64,000 nucleotides of DNA from the NCBI GenBank assembly GCA_045577455.1, contig JAZNIJ010000190.1, positions 10,445 to 74,444 of the forward strand, written 5' to 3'. Within the stretch, counting starts at the first letter, position 1. Every line of letters begins with the position of its first letter. Both the position numbers and the translations under genes were made by a program. Origin of the DNA: SIG653 sp045577455. GTDB lineage: Bacteria; Bacillota; Clostridia; Oscillospirales; CAG-382. The notes beneath the pieces were generated by a model. It saw only the letters and a list, made by a program, of their open reading frames with translations, did not search any database and was not told where the DNA came from. Shown here piece after piece: positions 30,957 through 40,947 of the stretch.

Positions 30957-33900
30957 ATGAAAAAAGCAAAGAAACTGTTTTTGTTTATGTTTCTGATGTT
31001 TGCGGTGCTTTTTTCCGTTGTGGGCATTGTGTCGCAAAAAGCCGACATGGTGTTAGCCGCAGAAACAGCTACGGTTCAGATACTTGGAAATGAAATTTCC
31101 GACGGTTATTATACCATCAGTTCTAACAACTTTACAGCGGTTGAGGAGGGTGATGACTGGCAAATTCATTTTGATGCGGATTCCTCTGAGTTGGTTTTGC
31201 GAAATCTTAATCTGGAAACAGACAGAGAAGTGAATTTCATAGGATTATTTTCCAATAACAGCTTCAGAATTGTGCTGGAAAATTCCAACTTTGGTTCCAA
31301 TCTAAACAGTATTTGTTGCAGTGACGGAGAAACAACTATTGAGCTGATTGGAACAAACAAAATCACACGGGGTAAGCGTGGTATTTATGTTGTTAATGGA
31401 GGAACTCTCAAACTTGAAGGTGACGGAAGCTTAGAAATATCATGTGATGAGGGAATAATGTTGGCATCCGCAAATACCGCTATTACCGTTTCGGCGGATA
31501 TTTCTATCTATTCAAAAAACAGGGCTGTTATACTTGCTAACGGTATCAGAATAAGAGGTGACGGTCGTCTTGAGCTTTGCTCTGAAAATTCGAGCGAAGC
31601 AGTTTATGTTGGCGGTGATTTAAATATACGCGATGCAAATCTGGAGATTATTAACATTAATCCCAATTCTGATTTGGCATATGTGCTTTATAGCGAAAGA
31701 ACTGTTTCTATCACTGACAGTAAATTGAATATTTATTGTTCCGGCTCAACGCCGAAAACATTCTTCGGACTATATAGTAAGGGAAACCTTACCGTAAAAA
31801 ACGGAGAGGTTTTCGTTGAAAATGGCTTTGAAGGATCACAAGGAGTTTATTGCGGTGGTACGGCAACCGTAGACGGCGGTTTTATTGATTATTTATCTTA
31901 TGCAGAAAAATTTGACGTTGTGTCGGGGAATATTATTTATGGTGGAACGAATTATTCTGTGGGAGAGCTTGCGAGAATAAATTCTCAGGATTATGTTTTG
32001 GTTCCCGAAAACAAAACTTTGATTATTCCTGAGGAAAATACGGTTGCTATTGACAACGCTCTTAAGCTTAGCTCGGGCGCTTCCATTATTAACAACGGAA
32101 AAATTATAAACAACGGTACTTTCATTCTTGGCTCCGGGGCATATATTGAAAATAATGGTGAAATCGTTGACAACGGAGTTATTACAGTTGAGGGCGTTAA
32201 ACATATCCACAGTTTAACAAAAAAGTGTTATTATAATGATGTAAAAGGCGAACACTGTTTGGAAAACGTATGTGCGGACTGCCCCATAGGATATATTGAA
32301 AGAAGCACAGAGCCGCATGAATATAAATATACTTCCGAAGATAATGTGATTACAGAGTATTGTTCTGCTTGCGGATACATTAATACATGTACATTTGAAA
32401 TTGAAAACAATTATGTTTATGACGGTAAAACGAAAACCATTGTTGTTTCGGGAGCTTTTGAAGGCAATGTTACTATTGATGTTGAGTATTATCGCAATAT
32501 GGACGGATCCTATGAAAAAATTTCCGAAGCAGATGTCGTCAAGACCGGTGACTATTTTGTAAAAGCAGTTGTTAGAGAAAAAGACACATATTACCAAAGC
32601 AACTTTACAATTTCTCCTAAAACGCTTACAGTTACGGGAGCTTATGCTGACAGCAAGGATTATGACGGAAACACTTCTGTATATCTTAATGAAATTTATT
32701 TAAGCGGTGCAGTGAGTGGTGATGATGTTATTCTCAGTGCTGAAAAAGCAAATGTATCCTCTGCTGATGCGGGATATTACAACAAGGTTGTTTTGTCGGG
32801 AATTACTGTTTCGGGTGAAGACGGAGCTAACTATATTATTAACTCTTCTGTCGAAGCTCCTGTGTGTGATTCTTGGGGCGATGAAGCAGATTTAAGAATT
32901 TATCCCTTATCTATTTACATTAACGCCGAAGACCAGACGGTTGTTTTAAACGATACGCTTGACCAGACAAAATGGTTTATTGATGATTATTACCGTGAAG
33001 CTTTGCTTGAAGGTCATAGTATTGCTTATGTAATGCTTGTAGGCGACACTTCGAAATCCACGAGCTTTGGAACTGTTGTTCCTGAAAATGCTGTTATTGT
33101 TGATGAAAACGGAAAAGATGTTACAAATAATTACAGCATATTTTATAACAGCGCCAAATTGGTTGTTGTTTGTCCCGACCACGACGAATTCAAAAATGGC
33201 TTCTGTGTTGTTTGCAACGGATATGAACAACCGAAGGTTGATACAGGCGATGACCCTGAATGGACATACGATGACGTGTATATTGTCTCCAACTCGGGTC
33301 AGCTTTATTGGATTGCAGAGTATGTTAATAATGTAAACAACGAAATTAACGTAAGATTAGCTTGTGATATTGTTGTTAATAACGATCTCGACGAAAATCC
33401 ACGTCCTTGGATTCCTATAATGAACTTTTACGGAGTATTCGACGGAAACTTCAAGACCGTATCTGGATTATATGTTTCTTCCGAAAAGGATCAGGTCGGT
33501 ATGTTCGGTGGCGGCGGATATAGCTATGGAACAATAAAAAATCTCAATCTTTCTGATAGCTATTTCAAAGGTACAAACTATGTCGGCGGAATTGGGGGAT
33601 ACCACGCAGGAACTATTTCAAATTGTTCTGTTGACGGAAATGTTGTTGTTATTGGCAATAATTACGTTGGAGCTTTGACGGGATACTTGGCGGGAACAGC
33701 AGAAAATTGCTACGCATATGCTCCTGTATTGATTGGATCTTATAACAGCAGCTACGCTACCGTTACAAACTGCTATTACCTTTCTGAAACCGAAACTGAA
33801 GACGGAGGAAAAACTGCAGGGCAGTTTGCAAACGGTGAAGTTGCTTATCTTTTGCAATCAGGTGTTGTGGGTGAAGATATATATGACGATGATTGGAACT

Positions 33901-36239
33901 ATATTGAAACAATAGTCCATGAAATCTGGGGACAAGAAATTGGTGTAGATGCGCTTCCTGTTTTGGGAGGCAAAAAGGTTTATTACGTTACGGATTGTGA
34001 AGACAACCATATATACAGCAATATAAACGGGGTAGTTCATGCCGACTTAAACGAATATGGCTATTGCAAAAGCTGTCAGGTCAAAATAACAGGCGCTTCT
34101 ATTTCAGTGGGAAGTAGTCTTACAATGAGTTATCAGGCCATTGTTTACGATAATACTATTATCAGCGAAGGTCAAAAGATTGCAATGCAGTTTACAATGA
34201 ATGGCAAAACTGTTATTGTGTATGGCGTGGAAAGCGTCGACGGTAAAACGTACATATTCGATTTCGAGGGGATAGCACCTCAAAATATGACAAGAATTAT
34301 TGATGCGGTTTTAGTTGTTGTGGATGAAAACGGCACGGTTGTTAAATCACTTGCATCAAAAACAGGATACAGTGTTAAAGAAAATGCCCAAAAATTGCTT
34401 GAGCTTTACCCTGACGATACATATCTTGTAAAGCTTGTAACAGATATGCTCGTATACGGGGCTGCTGCTCAGAATTACAAAAACTACAACACAGATGATC
34501 TTGCGAATGCAGGAATTACAACTGCTCCTTCCGAAAAATTACCGTCTGCTGATGAAAATATTAAAAGCATCGTTAATGCCGATGGCGTTACTATAGGAGA
34601 CGTATATTTTGTTTCCGCAACAGTTTGGTTTGATAACGTGAATAAAATTGGTATAAAGCTTTCTACAGCCGAAAATGCAAAATTGTGTGTTAACGGAAAA
34701 GAAGTTCTACTTGAAAGTTCAATTTACTATACAGATGCAATTCTGGCAACGGAATTTGACAAGATATTTACTTTTGAACTTTACGAAGGTGAAACCCTTG
34801 TTCAGACCTTCAGGTACAGCGTTTCTTCATATGTTTATTCTATGATGAACAAAACCGAAAACGGTGAAACGTCAGATATGGCAAATCTTGCTCGCGCTCT
34901 TTACCGTTATGGTTTCTCTGCAAAGGCATATCAGCATATCTCTAATTCCACTTCTTGTGTATTGGAAAAAGCAAACAGCTACGAATGGGCAAATGATTAT
35001 TCTATATGCACTGCAAAGGGATTTTGCAAATATTGCCAAAAAGAGGCGTCAAAAACCGTAACGGCAACTTATTCCAACGAAAAAATAATCGCTGAGTTTG
35101 TCGGAGACGGCTTTGAGAGACAGGAAATAAATTTGACCGATGCTACAAATATGACAAATGAACAGCTTCAAATATCCGTTTCAACCCTTCTTAATAACGG
35201 TGTGACAGATATTAAGCTTACAGCAAATACGGATACAGATTTGGCTGTTGTTAGTTCAGCAATAAATAGCACCGATAAGTTAGTTAACCTTACAGTAAAG
35301 GGCGTAACCAATATTGCTTCTCATGCGTTCTTCGGTAACGATAAAATAGTAAGCGTATCTTTCCCTGATGTAATAAACGTAGATAACTTTTCATTTATGA
35401 ATTGCTATTCTTTGAAAAATGTGCATATTCCAAAAGCGGAAGGTATTGGTCAAAAAGCATTCCAGAATACGTCATTGGAAAGCATATTTAGTCATAGGGT
35501 TACAAGCATTGGTTCTTCTGCATTTTACAATTGTTCGTCTTTGGAAAGTATAACCTTACCCCTTGTTACAACCATAAGTAGCTATGCGTTCGCATCTTGC
35601 GATTCCTTAAAAGAAGTAAATATCCCTAATGCGGTAAGCATTAACTTAAACGCCTTTCAAGGATGTGCCGCATTGGAAAGCATAGAGTTTCCACAGGTAA
35701 CAAGCATAAATTCTTATGCATTTAGCGGTTGCGCATCGCTGAAAAATATAAATATTTTCAACGCAACAATTATTGGTGAATATGCATTTAACGATTGTAT
35801 CGGTTTGGTCGAAGTGTCCTTCCCAAACGCAACAACTATCGGTGAATGCGCATTTATCGCATGTAATGCTTTAGAAAGTATATCTTTACCCGTTGCTACA
35901 ACAATAGGTAAAAGCGCATTTATGATATGCTCTTCATTGAAAAAAGTGGATCTGCCCCAAGCAAAGAATATTGATGAATCCGCATTCATGTCTTGTGATT
36001 CTTTGACCGAGGTGTATTTACCGGAGGCAACAAGTATTGGTGAGTACGCATTTAGAAAATGTTCAAAAATTGATTTGGTTACTTTAACCGCAGAAGGAAC
36101 CATTTTCGTCGATGCAAATGCGTTTGATACAGGAGATGGTATTGACCTTATTTTGAATCCTGACAAAGCAGTAGATGTTGACTTCGAAACAAATACATGG
36201 AACGGACTCACCTTTAAATCTATAGCCCTTGAAGGTTAA
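30957..36239 (+). CDS. Giant secreted protein: beta-helix-like N-terminus, YDG/MBG, GLUG and BspA leucine-rich repeats
   Basis: The protein is 1760 residues. A signal peptide occupies about 1-35, ending near VLAAE. Residues 60-400 contain short glycine/asparagine-rich strands of beta-helix character. A cysteine-rich HxxxxxxC...CADC region lies near 420-500, an MBG/YDG-like domain (SKDYDGNTSVYLNEIYLSGAVSGDD) near 560, and GLUG-like motifs (GTISNCSVDGN, GTAENCYAYAP) near 880-925. Residues about 1450-1720 hold ten or so 22-residue BspA-type LRRs (TIGECAFIACNALESISLP). No dockerin, sortase motif or C-terminal anchor is present. AAGGAG precedes the ATG. Such proteins bind host or glycan surfaces; the partner is unknown. 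Confidence 0.9.
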   Translation: MKKAKKLFLFMFLMFAVLFSVVGIVSQKADMVLAAETATVQILGNEISDGYYTISSNNFTAVEEGDDWQIHFDADSSELVLRNLNLETDREVNFIGLFSNNSFRIVLENSNFGSNLNSICCSDGETTIELIGTNKITRGKRGIYVVNGGTLKLEGDGSLEISCDEGIMLASANTAITVSADISIYSKNRAVILANGIRIRGDGRLELCSENSSEAVYVGGDLNIRDANLEIININPNSDLAYVLYSERTVSITDSKLNIYCSGSTPKTFFGLYSKGNLTVKNGEVFVENGFEGSQGVYCGGTATVDGGFIDYLSYAEKFDVVSGNIIYGGTNYSVGELARINSQDYVLVPENKTLIIPEENTVAIDNALKLSSGASIINNGKIINNGTFILGSGAYIENNGEIVDNGVITVEGVKHIHSLTKKCYYNDVKGEHCLENVCADCPIGYIERSTEPHEYKYTSEDNVITEYCSACGYINTCTFEIENNYVYDGKTKTIVVSGAFEGNVTIDVEYYRNMDGSYEKISEADVVKTGDYFVKAVVREKDTYYQSNFTISPKTLTVTGAYADSKDYDGNTSVYLNEIYLSGAVSGDDVILSAEKANVSSADAGYYNKVVLSGITVSGEDGANYIINSSVEAPVCDSWGDEADLRIYPLSIYINAEDQTVVLNDTLDQTKWFIDDYYREALLEGHSIAYVMLVGDTSKSTSFGTVVPENAVIVDENGKDVTNNYSIFYNSAKLVVVCPDHDEFKNGFCVVCNGYEQPKVDTGDDPEWTYDDVYIVSNSGQLYWIAEYVNNVNNEINVRLACDIVVNNDLDENPRPWIPIMNFYGVFDGNFKTVSGLYVSSEKDQVGMFGGGGYSYGTIKNLNLSDSYFKGTNYVGGIGGYHAGTISNCSVDGNVVVIGNNYVGALTGYLAGTAENCYAYAPVLIGSYNSSYATVTNCYYLSETETEDGGKTAGQFANGEVAYLLQSGVVGEDIYDDDWNYIETIVHEIWGQEIGVDALPVLGGKKVYYVTDCEDNHIYSNINGVVHADLNEYGYCKSCQVKITGASISVGSSLTMSYQAIVYDNTIISEGQKIAMQFTMNGKTVIVYGVESVDGKTYIFDFEGIAPQNMTRIIDAVLVVVDENGTVVKSLASKTGYSVKENAQKLLELYPDDTYLVKLVTDMLVYGAAAQNYKNYNTDDLANAGITTAPSEKLPSADENIKSIVNADGVTIGDVYFVSATVWFDNVNKIGIKLSTAENAKLCVNGKEVLLESSIYYTDAILATEFDKIFTFELYEGETLVQTFRYSVSSYVYSMMNKTENGETSDMANLARALYRYGFSAKAYQHISNSTSCVLEKANSYEWANDYSICTAKGFCKYCQKEASKTVTATYSNEKIIAEFVGDGFERQEINLTDATNMTNEQLQISVSTLLNNGVTDIKLTANTDTDLAVVSSAINSTDKLVNLTVKGVTNIASHAFFGNDKIVSVSFPDVINVDNFSFMNCYSLKNVHIPKAEGIGQKAFQNTSLESIFSHRVTSIGSSAFYNCSSLESITLPLVTTISSYAFASCDSLKEVNIPNAVSINLNAFQGCAALESIEFPQVTSINSYAFSGCASLKNINIFNATIIGEYAFNDCIGLVEVSFPNATTIGECAFIACNALESISLPVATTIGKSAFMICSSLKKVDLPQAKNIDESAFMSCDSLTEVYLPEATSIGEYAFRKCSKIDLVTLTAEGTIFVDANAFDTGDGIDLILNPDKAVDVDFETNTWNGLTFKSIALEG

Positions 36240-36282
36240 GAAAATGCGTAGTAAATAATGTAAGACAGAATAGGAGAGTATT

Positions 36283-36405
36283 ATGAATAAAGAAAAAAAG
36301 ATGAATTACGAAGAAGTAAAAATTGAAATTGTTTTTTTTGAATCCAAAGATGTCCTTACAACAAGCGGTTTTGACGGTCTTTGGGACGAGCTTGAAGACG
36401 AATAA
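36283..36405 (+). CDS. 40-residue peptide with DVLTTSG motif
   Basis: AGGAGAG precedes ATG 36283 by six bases, and the frame runs 40 codons to TAA 36405. The peptide is basic at the start (MNKEKK), then YEEVKIEIVFFESKDVLTTS, then GFDG and an acidic tail. From memory, short peptides of the form xxEIxxFxxxDVxTTSG are common in gut Clostridia and are not experimentally explained. It sits 43 bp behind the giant surface protein on the same strand. No radical-SAM or other peptide-modifying gene is nearby. Confidence 0.75.
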   Translation: MNKEKKMNYEEVKIEIVFFESKDVLTTSGFDGLWDELEDE

Positions 36406-36507
36406 ATTGACGAAAAATTAAGTAGGGGATAACCGTTAATTGATTCGCCCGCCTCTCATATCACCGTATATACCGTTCTGCATATAGTGAGGCATTATGT
36501 TTAGTGA

Positions 36508-36607
36508 AAAGGGGCTGTTGCAAATTGAACCGACCCCCAAAAGTTAGACCAAAAATCTAACTTTTGGGAGGTCGGTTCATTTTTTTCGCACTTGCAACAG
36601 CCCCTTT
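36508..36607. mobile_element. MITE-like nested palindrome
   Basis: Outer arms AAAGGGGCTGTTGCAA (36508-36523) and their complement (36592-36607) enclose an inner inverted repeat of about 25 bp. Its arms are TGAACCGACC plus CCAAAAGTTAGA and their complement, around a short loop CCAAAAA. The whole is about 100 bp without a gene. The outer arm recurs singly near 30351. The inner arm resembles an IS3-type terminal repeat meeting its mirror image. Confidence 0.8.
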
Positions 36608-36610
36608 ATA

Positions 36611-37075
36611 TTAACCTTTTTTCGTTATCTTGGAAATAATTCTGAATGAAATGCTGTTTCCGTTTTTCCTTGCAAATGAAAATGATGCGACAAGACCGAG
36701 AACAAAGACCAAAACAAGGAATATCCACCCTTCGCCACTGTTTCTACATAATGAATCGTTGACTTTTTGAAAGGCAGAAACAAAACTGTCCGAGCGTTTC
36801 ATATTGTTGAAAATAAGCATTGCATATAAAAGAAGCGGAACTTCTGCCGCCGCCAATGGGTCAACATACCATTTGAACAAGCTGAACCGCATAAGAAATA
36901 CAACGAGCATAGGCGTTAATATATACAAAAATAAAACTGTTGACAGCATAACAGCACCTAAGCCGATTCTCTTTTCGGCAGAGCGTAGCAATAGTGATGT
37001 TCCGAACAAGGCGGCTATATATACAACTGAAATGAGAATATAGTATAAAAAGTGAAAACCAATATGCTTCTTCAT
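36611..37075 (-). CDS. Four-helix membrane protein of unknown function
   Basis: The protein is 154 residues with four hydrophobic segments (about 8-28, 38-62, 70-90 and 120-140) and a basic C-terminus. ATG 37075 follows GGAGGC. It has its own promoter (TTGACA-17-TATAAT) and lies divergently from the NRPS-like gene. No family is recognised; a simple envelope protein is all that can be said. Confidence 0.75.
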   Translation of the reverse strand: MKKHIGFHFLYYILISVVYIAALFGTSLLLRSAEKRIGLGAVMLSTVLFLYILTPMLVVFLMRFSLFKWYVDPLAAAEVPLLLYAMLIFNNMKRSDSFVSAFQKVNDSLCRNSGEGWIFLVLVFVLGLVASFSFARKNGNSISFRIISKITKKG

Positions 37076-37107
37076 TTGTTGCCTCCGTATGTTAATCTCT
37101 GTTACAA

Positions 37108-37136
37108 ATTATACCATATACCTGTTTTTCTGTCAA
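37108..37136 (-). promoter_or_regulatory. Promoter of the four-helix membrane protein (minus strand)
   Basis: Read on the minus strand: TTGACA, a 17-bp spacer and TATAAT. Confidence 0.92.
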
Positions 37137-37216
37137 TATGATGTGGGCGAATAATCATTTTGTCTGTTTGGTACAGGATTTGTAGGGATTTTCCGAGATT
37201 TTTGTGCCGGTTGACA

Positions 37217-37245
37217 TTGACAAATCGGGTTAACGGTATTATAAT
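37217..37245 (+). promoter_or_regulatory. Promoter of the NRPS-like gene
   Basis: TTGACA at 37217-37222, a 17-bp spacer and TATAAT at 37240-37245. A second TTGACA immediately precedes it (37211-37216). Confidence 0.9.
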
Positions 37246-37330
37246 AAAAAATAATCTTTTTTGATTTATATATCAAAATTTATTCATTATTGTTTGTAAT
37301 ACAATATTATAATTATTTTAAGGAGAGAGT

Positions 37331-40300
37331 ATGCACAACAGCGAATCAATTCATAGCATAAGAGAGTTAGTAAACTCTGCTGCCGCAACCTACGGTGATA
37401 AAGATTATCTTAGATATTTGGAAAACGGAGAAGTTAAAAGCGTAACCTTCAACCAATTCCGCAATGATGCGGAAGCAATAGGGGCTTGGACTGCAAGCAA
37501 AAACAAAGAGCTTGATAAAAGAGTGAGAATAGCAATGCTCAGCCCAAACAACGCAATATATGCAAAGCTGATACTCGGCGTTATGTGTGGTGGGGGTATT
37601 TCTGTTCCCATGGATCCACAGATAACTCACGAGGCATTATGCAACTGTTTGAACAGAGCCGAAGTTGATATGATAATCTACGATAAAGGCATAAAGCTTG
37701 ACAGAGAAGACATATTGGGCAAATGCAAAACGGTTAAAGAAATGTTTTATACTGATGATTGTTTTGATATTATAGAAAAATTCAGTGGTCAGAATTATAC
37801 ATACAAGGTTGATGAAAAAGAATGTGCAATAATTATTTTTACATCGGGAACAACGGGCGTTGAGAAGGGTGTAATGCTTTCCCACGCAAACCTTATAGAC
37901 ACAACCTTTAACGCTGAATTTGACGCAAGAGTTCAGATATCTGTGCTTCCCATCCATCACGCTTTCGGACTTAAGGCAGACTTTCTTACTGCCTTGGGAA
38001 TCGGTTCAACAACCTGTTTCCATAATGGAATGGATAAATTGGGTGAAGCGTTGGGAGCGTTTGAACCGACAAACCTTAATATGGTTCCAATGATTGCAAA
38101 CGCATTGTATACTAAAATTGTTCTGATAAGTCAGCAAACGGGAAAATCTATGGAGGAATGTAAAACCCTTGTTTTAGGCAGAAATATAAAGCAGATTATA
38201 ACAGGAGGTGCTCATCTTCCATCGGAATTGGTTGATAAGTATCACGCCATAGGCATATTCATTGCCCAAGGGTACGGAATGACGGAATGTTCCCCAAGTA
38301 TATCTGCGCCCCGTATGGACAGACCCGACAAGGCACATTCCAGCGGCTTACTTGTTAAGGGCTGTGAAACAAGAATCGTTGACGGTGAAATACAGGTAAA
38401 AAGCCCCTCTGTTATGATGGGATATGTAAACGCTCCCGAGCTTACAAAGGAGATTATCACAGAGGACGGATGGTTGAGAACGGGTGACATCGGCTATGTT
38501 GACGATGAAAGATACATATACATAACAGGTAGAAAAAAGAACCTTATTATTCTGTCAAACGGTGAAAACGTTGCACCCGAACAATTGGAAAACTTTTTGC
38601 TTGACCATCAGCTTGTTGAAGAATGTCTTGTTTACGGAGAGGGAAATCAGGTTGTTGCGGAAATTTATCCAAACGATAAATATGCAAAGCTTCACGGTAT
38701 AACTGATATTTTAGGCGAGATAGAAAAGATAGTTGACGATGTAAACAGTAAGGTTACATCATATAAAAAGATAATGAAGCATCTTGTTCGTAAAGTTCCT
38801 TTCAGAAAGACCAGCTCAAACAAGATAGCAAGAACACAGAAAGCAACGGAAGCAGACCTTTACACTGTTGAAGACAATACCGTAAAAGCACCGACAGGGG
38901 AATTCCAGATTAAATTACACGGTATTTTCTCGGGAATCCTCGGTAACAGTGATTTTGGAGCAAATACAGATTTGTTCTCCGCGGGACTTGACTCTCTCGG
39001 ATGTATTCTTGCACTCACACAAATGAGTGAGGAGCTGGAGTTTAACATAGGTCTTGATGAGCTTATGTCCAACTCGTCAATTGAAAAGCTGGAAGCGTTG
39101 TTTGTAAAGAGAAATTCACAGAAAAAGGTGGATTACAGCAAGAGAGAGGTTTACCCTTTAACAAATGTTCAGAAATTCCTTGCTTATGTTATGAGAGGGA
39201 ACACAACAACAAATATACCATTCCTTTACAAGTTGGATAACAGCGTTGATTTGGAAAAACTGAAAAAGGCAACAGAGGAGCTTTTTGAGATACATCCAAT
39301 ACTTAAAGGTACGGTTGAGTTGTTTGAAAACAAGGGGCTTGCACTTTTCAGACACGACGAAAAGAAAATTGAAATACCTGTTTACAATATGAGCAGTGAA
39401 GAATGGAGCAAAACAAAGGAGAATCTTGTTGTTCCGTATACATACAGCAAGGGTGAGCCACTCTATCACGCAGGAATTTACAACACCGATGAAGGAAAGT
39501 TTTTGTTTGTTGATATTGCCCATGTTATAAGCGATGGTATGTCTATTGGTATTATCCTTCGTAACCTTAACAAGCTGTATAAGGGTGAAGAAGTTAAAAA
39601 GGAAACATACACATTTTATGAATATGTGCTTGACGATGCTTTCAGAGCAGAAAACGGCTTAAGAACAGATAACGAGCTTTATTTCCAAAAACTTATGAAA
39701 GGTATGAAGCTCAACCGTTCAATTCTCAATATTGGCGGTGAGGTTAAAGGCGAGGAGAAGGGAGCAATTCACAGCAGTTTTTCAGCGACTAACAAAAAGA
39801 AAGTGGAAGAATTCTGCCAGAGAGAGGGAGTTTCCAAAAACATCCTTTTCTTAACTGCGTTTAACCATTGTATAAGCGTATTTTCCGATAAATCCGATGT
39901 TATTTCAACAAGTATCCATAACGGAAGAACAGACAGCAGATGGGGTTCTATTGCAGGTGCTATCTTTACAACATATAATTTCAGGTATAATTCTGAAGGT
40001 GGAAATAAAGTTTCAGAGCTTTTAGAGGTGTCTGCAAAGCAGGTTATAGAAACAATGTGCAGTCATGTTAATAACCTTCACGCTGATGAAATGTTTATCC
40101 AATATCAGGGCGATTTGTTCTGCGAGTTGGAAATAGGGGGTAAAGTTGCAGAGTATATACCCTTGCAGTTGGATTCGCTTCCATTCCATCTTATGATTCA
40201 CGAGGGAGAAAACGGCTTTACGTACGAGCTTCGCTATTGGAAAAACAGATTTACAAAAGAAATGCTTGATATATTTATGGATGTTTACGAAGGAATATTA

Positions 40301-40801
40301 AACGGCTTTATGGCTTTGGATGTTGCTTCTGATTTATATCAATGCATCCCCGATAAATATATTGTGGCAGACAAATCTGCTTTGATTGACGGAGTTTCTT
40401 ACAGAGTTACAATTAAAAATAGATTTGGCAAAATTCAGCCAATCGGTGCTTGGGGTACTCTCTATGCAGACGGTGTGGCAACTGACAAAATAGCGAGAAT
40501 TATGCCAGACGGAGCTGTTGACTTTATTGAAAACAGCGGTAGAAGTATTATGCAGGAAACCCTCACAGGAAGGTATTTTGTTGACCTTCACAAGTTGGAA
40601 AAAGATTTCTGTTCATACGACGGTGTTTCCGATGCTACAGCTTACATTGCATACGGTGAAAATAACAAGATGGTTTTAACTGCGGAAATTACAGCAAGCG
40701 AAATTTCTGATATGGCTCATTTTACAGAGTTTGCAAAAGAACTCTTTAAGGTGTCATCACAACCCTTTGTTTTGTTTGTTAACGGAGAAAAGCAGTTATA
40801 A
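37331..40801 (+). CDS. Orphan NRPS-like protein: adenylation, carrier, condensation, vestigial adenylation tail
   Basis: The protein is 1156 residues. Residues 10-510 are an acyl-adenylating domain (IIFTSGTTGVEKGVMLSHAN, QGYGMTECSP, LRTGDIGYVDDERYIYITGRKKNLI). A carrier domain has LFSAGLDSLGC with the phosphopantetheine Ser near 554. A condensation-type domain has HVISDGMS near 731, the HxxxDG core. The last 120 residues (IGAWGTLYADGV, ARIMPDGAVDFIENSGR, VSDATAYIAYGENNKMVLTAEI) look like the C-terminal lobe of a second adenylation domain without its large lobe. There is no thioesterase, phosphopantetheinyl transferase or exporter nearby. It probably activates one acyl or amino substrate and condenses it with a free amine or another carrier. 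The product is unknown. Confidence 0.88.
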   Translation: MHNSESIHSIRELVNSAAATYGDKDYLRYLENGEVKSVTFNQFRNDAEAIGAWTASKNKELDKRVRIAMLSPNNAIYAKLILGVMCGGGISVPMDPQITHEALCNCLNRAEVDMIIYDKGIKLDREDILGKCKTVKEMFYTDDCFDIIEKFSGQNYTYKVDEKECAIIIFTSGTTGVEKGVMLSHANLIDTTFNAEFDARVQISVLPIHHAFGLKADFLTALGIGSTTCFHNGMDKLGEALGAFEPTNLNMVPMIANALYTKIVLISQQTGKSMEECKTLVLGRNIKQIITGGAHLPSELVDKYHAIGIFIAQGYGMTECSPSISAPRMDRPDKAHSSGLLVKGCETRIVDGEIQVKSPSVMMGYVNAPELTKEIITEDGWLRTGDIGYVDDERYIYITGRKKNLIILSNGENVAPEQLENFLLDHQLVEECLVYGEGNQVVAEIYPNDKYAKLHGITDILGEIEKIVDDVNSKVTSYKKIMKHLVRKVPFRKTSSNKIARTQKATEADLYTVEDNTVKAPTGEFQIKLHGIFSGILGNSDFGANTDLFSAGLDSLGCILALTQMSEELEFNIGLDELMSNSSIEKLEALFVKRNSQKKVDYSKREVYPLTNVQKFLAYVMRGNTTTNIPFLYKLDNSVDLEKLKKATEELFEIHPILKGTVELFENKGLALFRHDEKKIEIPVYNMSSEEWSKTKENLVVPYTYSKGEPLYHAGIYNTDEGKFLFVDIAHVISDGMSIGIILRNLNKLYKGEEVKKETYTFYEYVLDDAFRAENGLRTDNELYFQKLMKGMKLNRSILNIGGEVKGEEKGAIHSSFSATNKKKVEEFCQREGVSKNILFLTAFNHCISVFSDKSDVISTSIHNGRTDSRWGSIAGAIFTTYNFRYNSEGGNKVSELLEVSAKQVIETMCSHVNNLHADEMFIQYQGDLFCELEIGGKVAEYIPLQLDSLPFHLMIHEGENGFTYELRYWKNRFTKEMLDIFMDVYEGILNGFMALDVASDLYQCIPDKYIVADKSALIDGVSYRVTIKNRFGKIQPIGAWGTLYADGVATDKIARIMPDGAVDFIENSGRSIMQETLTGRYFVDLHKLEKDFCSYDGVSDATAYIAYGENNKMVLTAEITASEISDMAHFTEFAKELFKVSSQPFVLFVNGEKQL

Positions 40802-40814
40802 TATTTATCTGTCA

Positions 40815-40855
40815 AATAAACCACAGAGTTTTTTGCTTTGTGGTTTATTCTTTTT
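40815..40855 (+). terminator. Intrinsic terminator after the NRPS-like gene
   Basis: AATAAACCACA (40815-40825) pairs with TGTGGTTTATT (40839-40849), followed by CTTTTT. Confidence 0.92.
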
Positions 40856-40876
40856 GGAAAAAGTTTGAAAAAACTA

Positions 40877-40905
40877 TTGAAATTTTCGCAGAAATACGGT
40901 ATAAT
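40877..40905 (+). promoter_or_regulatory. Promoter of the anchored surface protein gene
   Basis: TTGAAA at 40877-40882, a 17-bp spacer and TATAAT at 40900-40905. Confidence 0.88.
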
Positions 40906-40947
40906 AGTTAAAAAAATAAAAACAAGTATTTAATTGGAGGAGATTTT

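Noticed and set aside
30785..31093. A 102-codon plus-strand frame overlapping the small lipoprotein and the giant protein
   Set aside because: It overlaps both better-supported starts in another frame and has no start signal.
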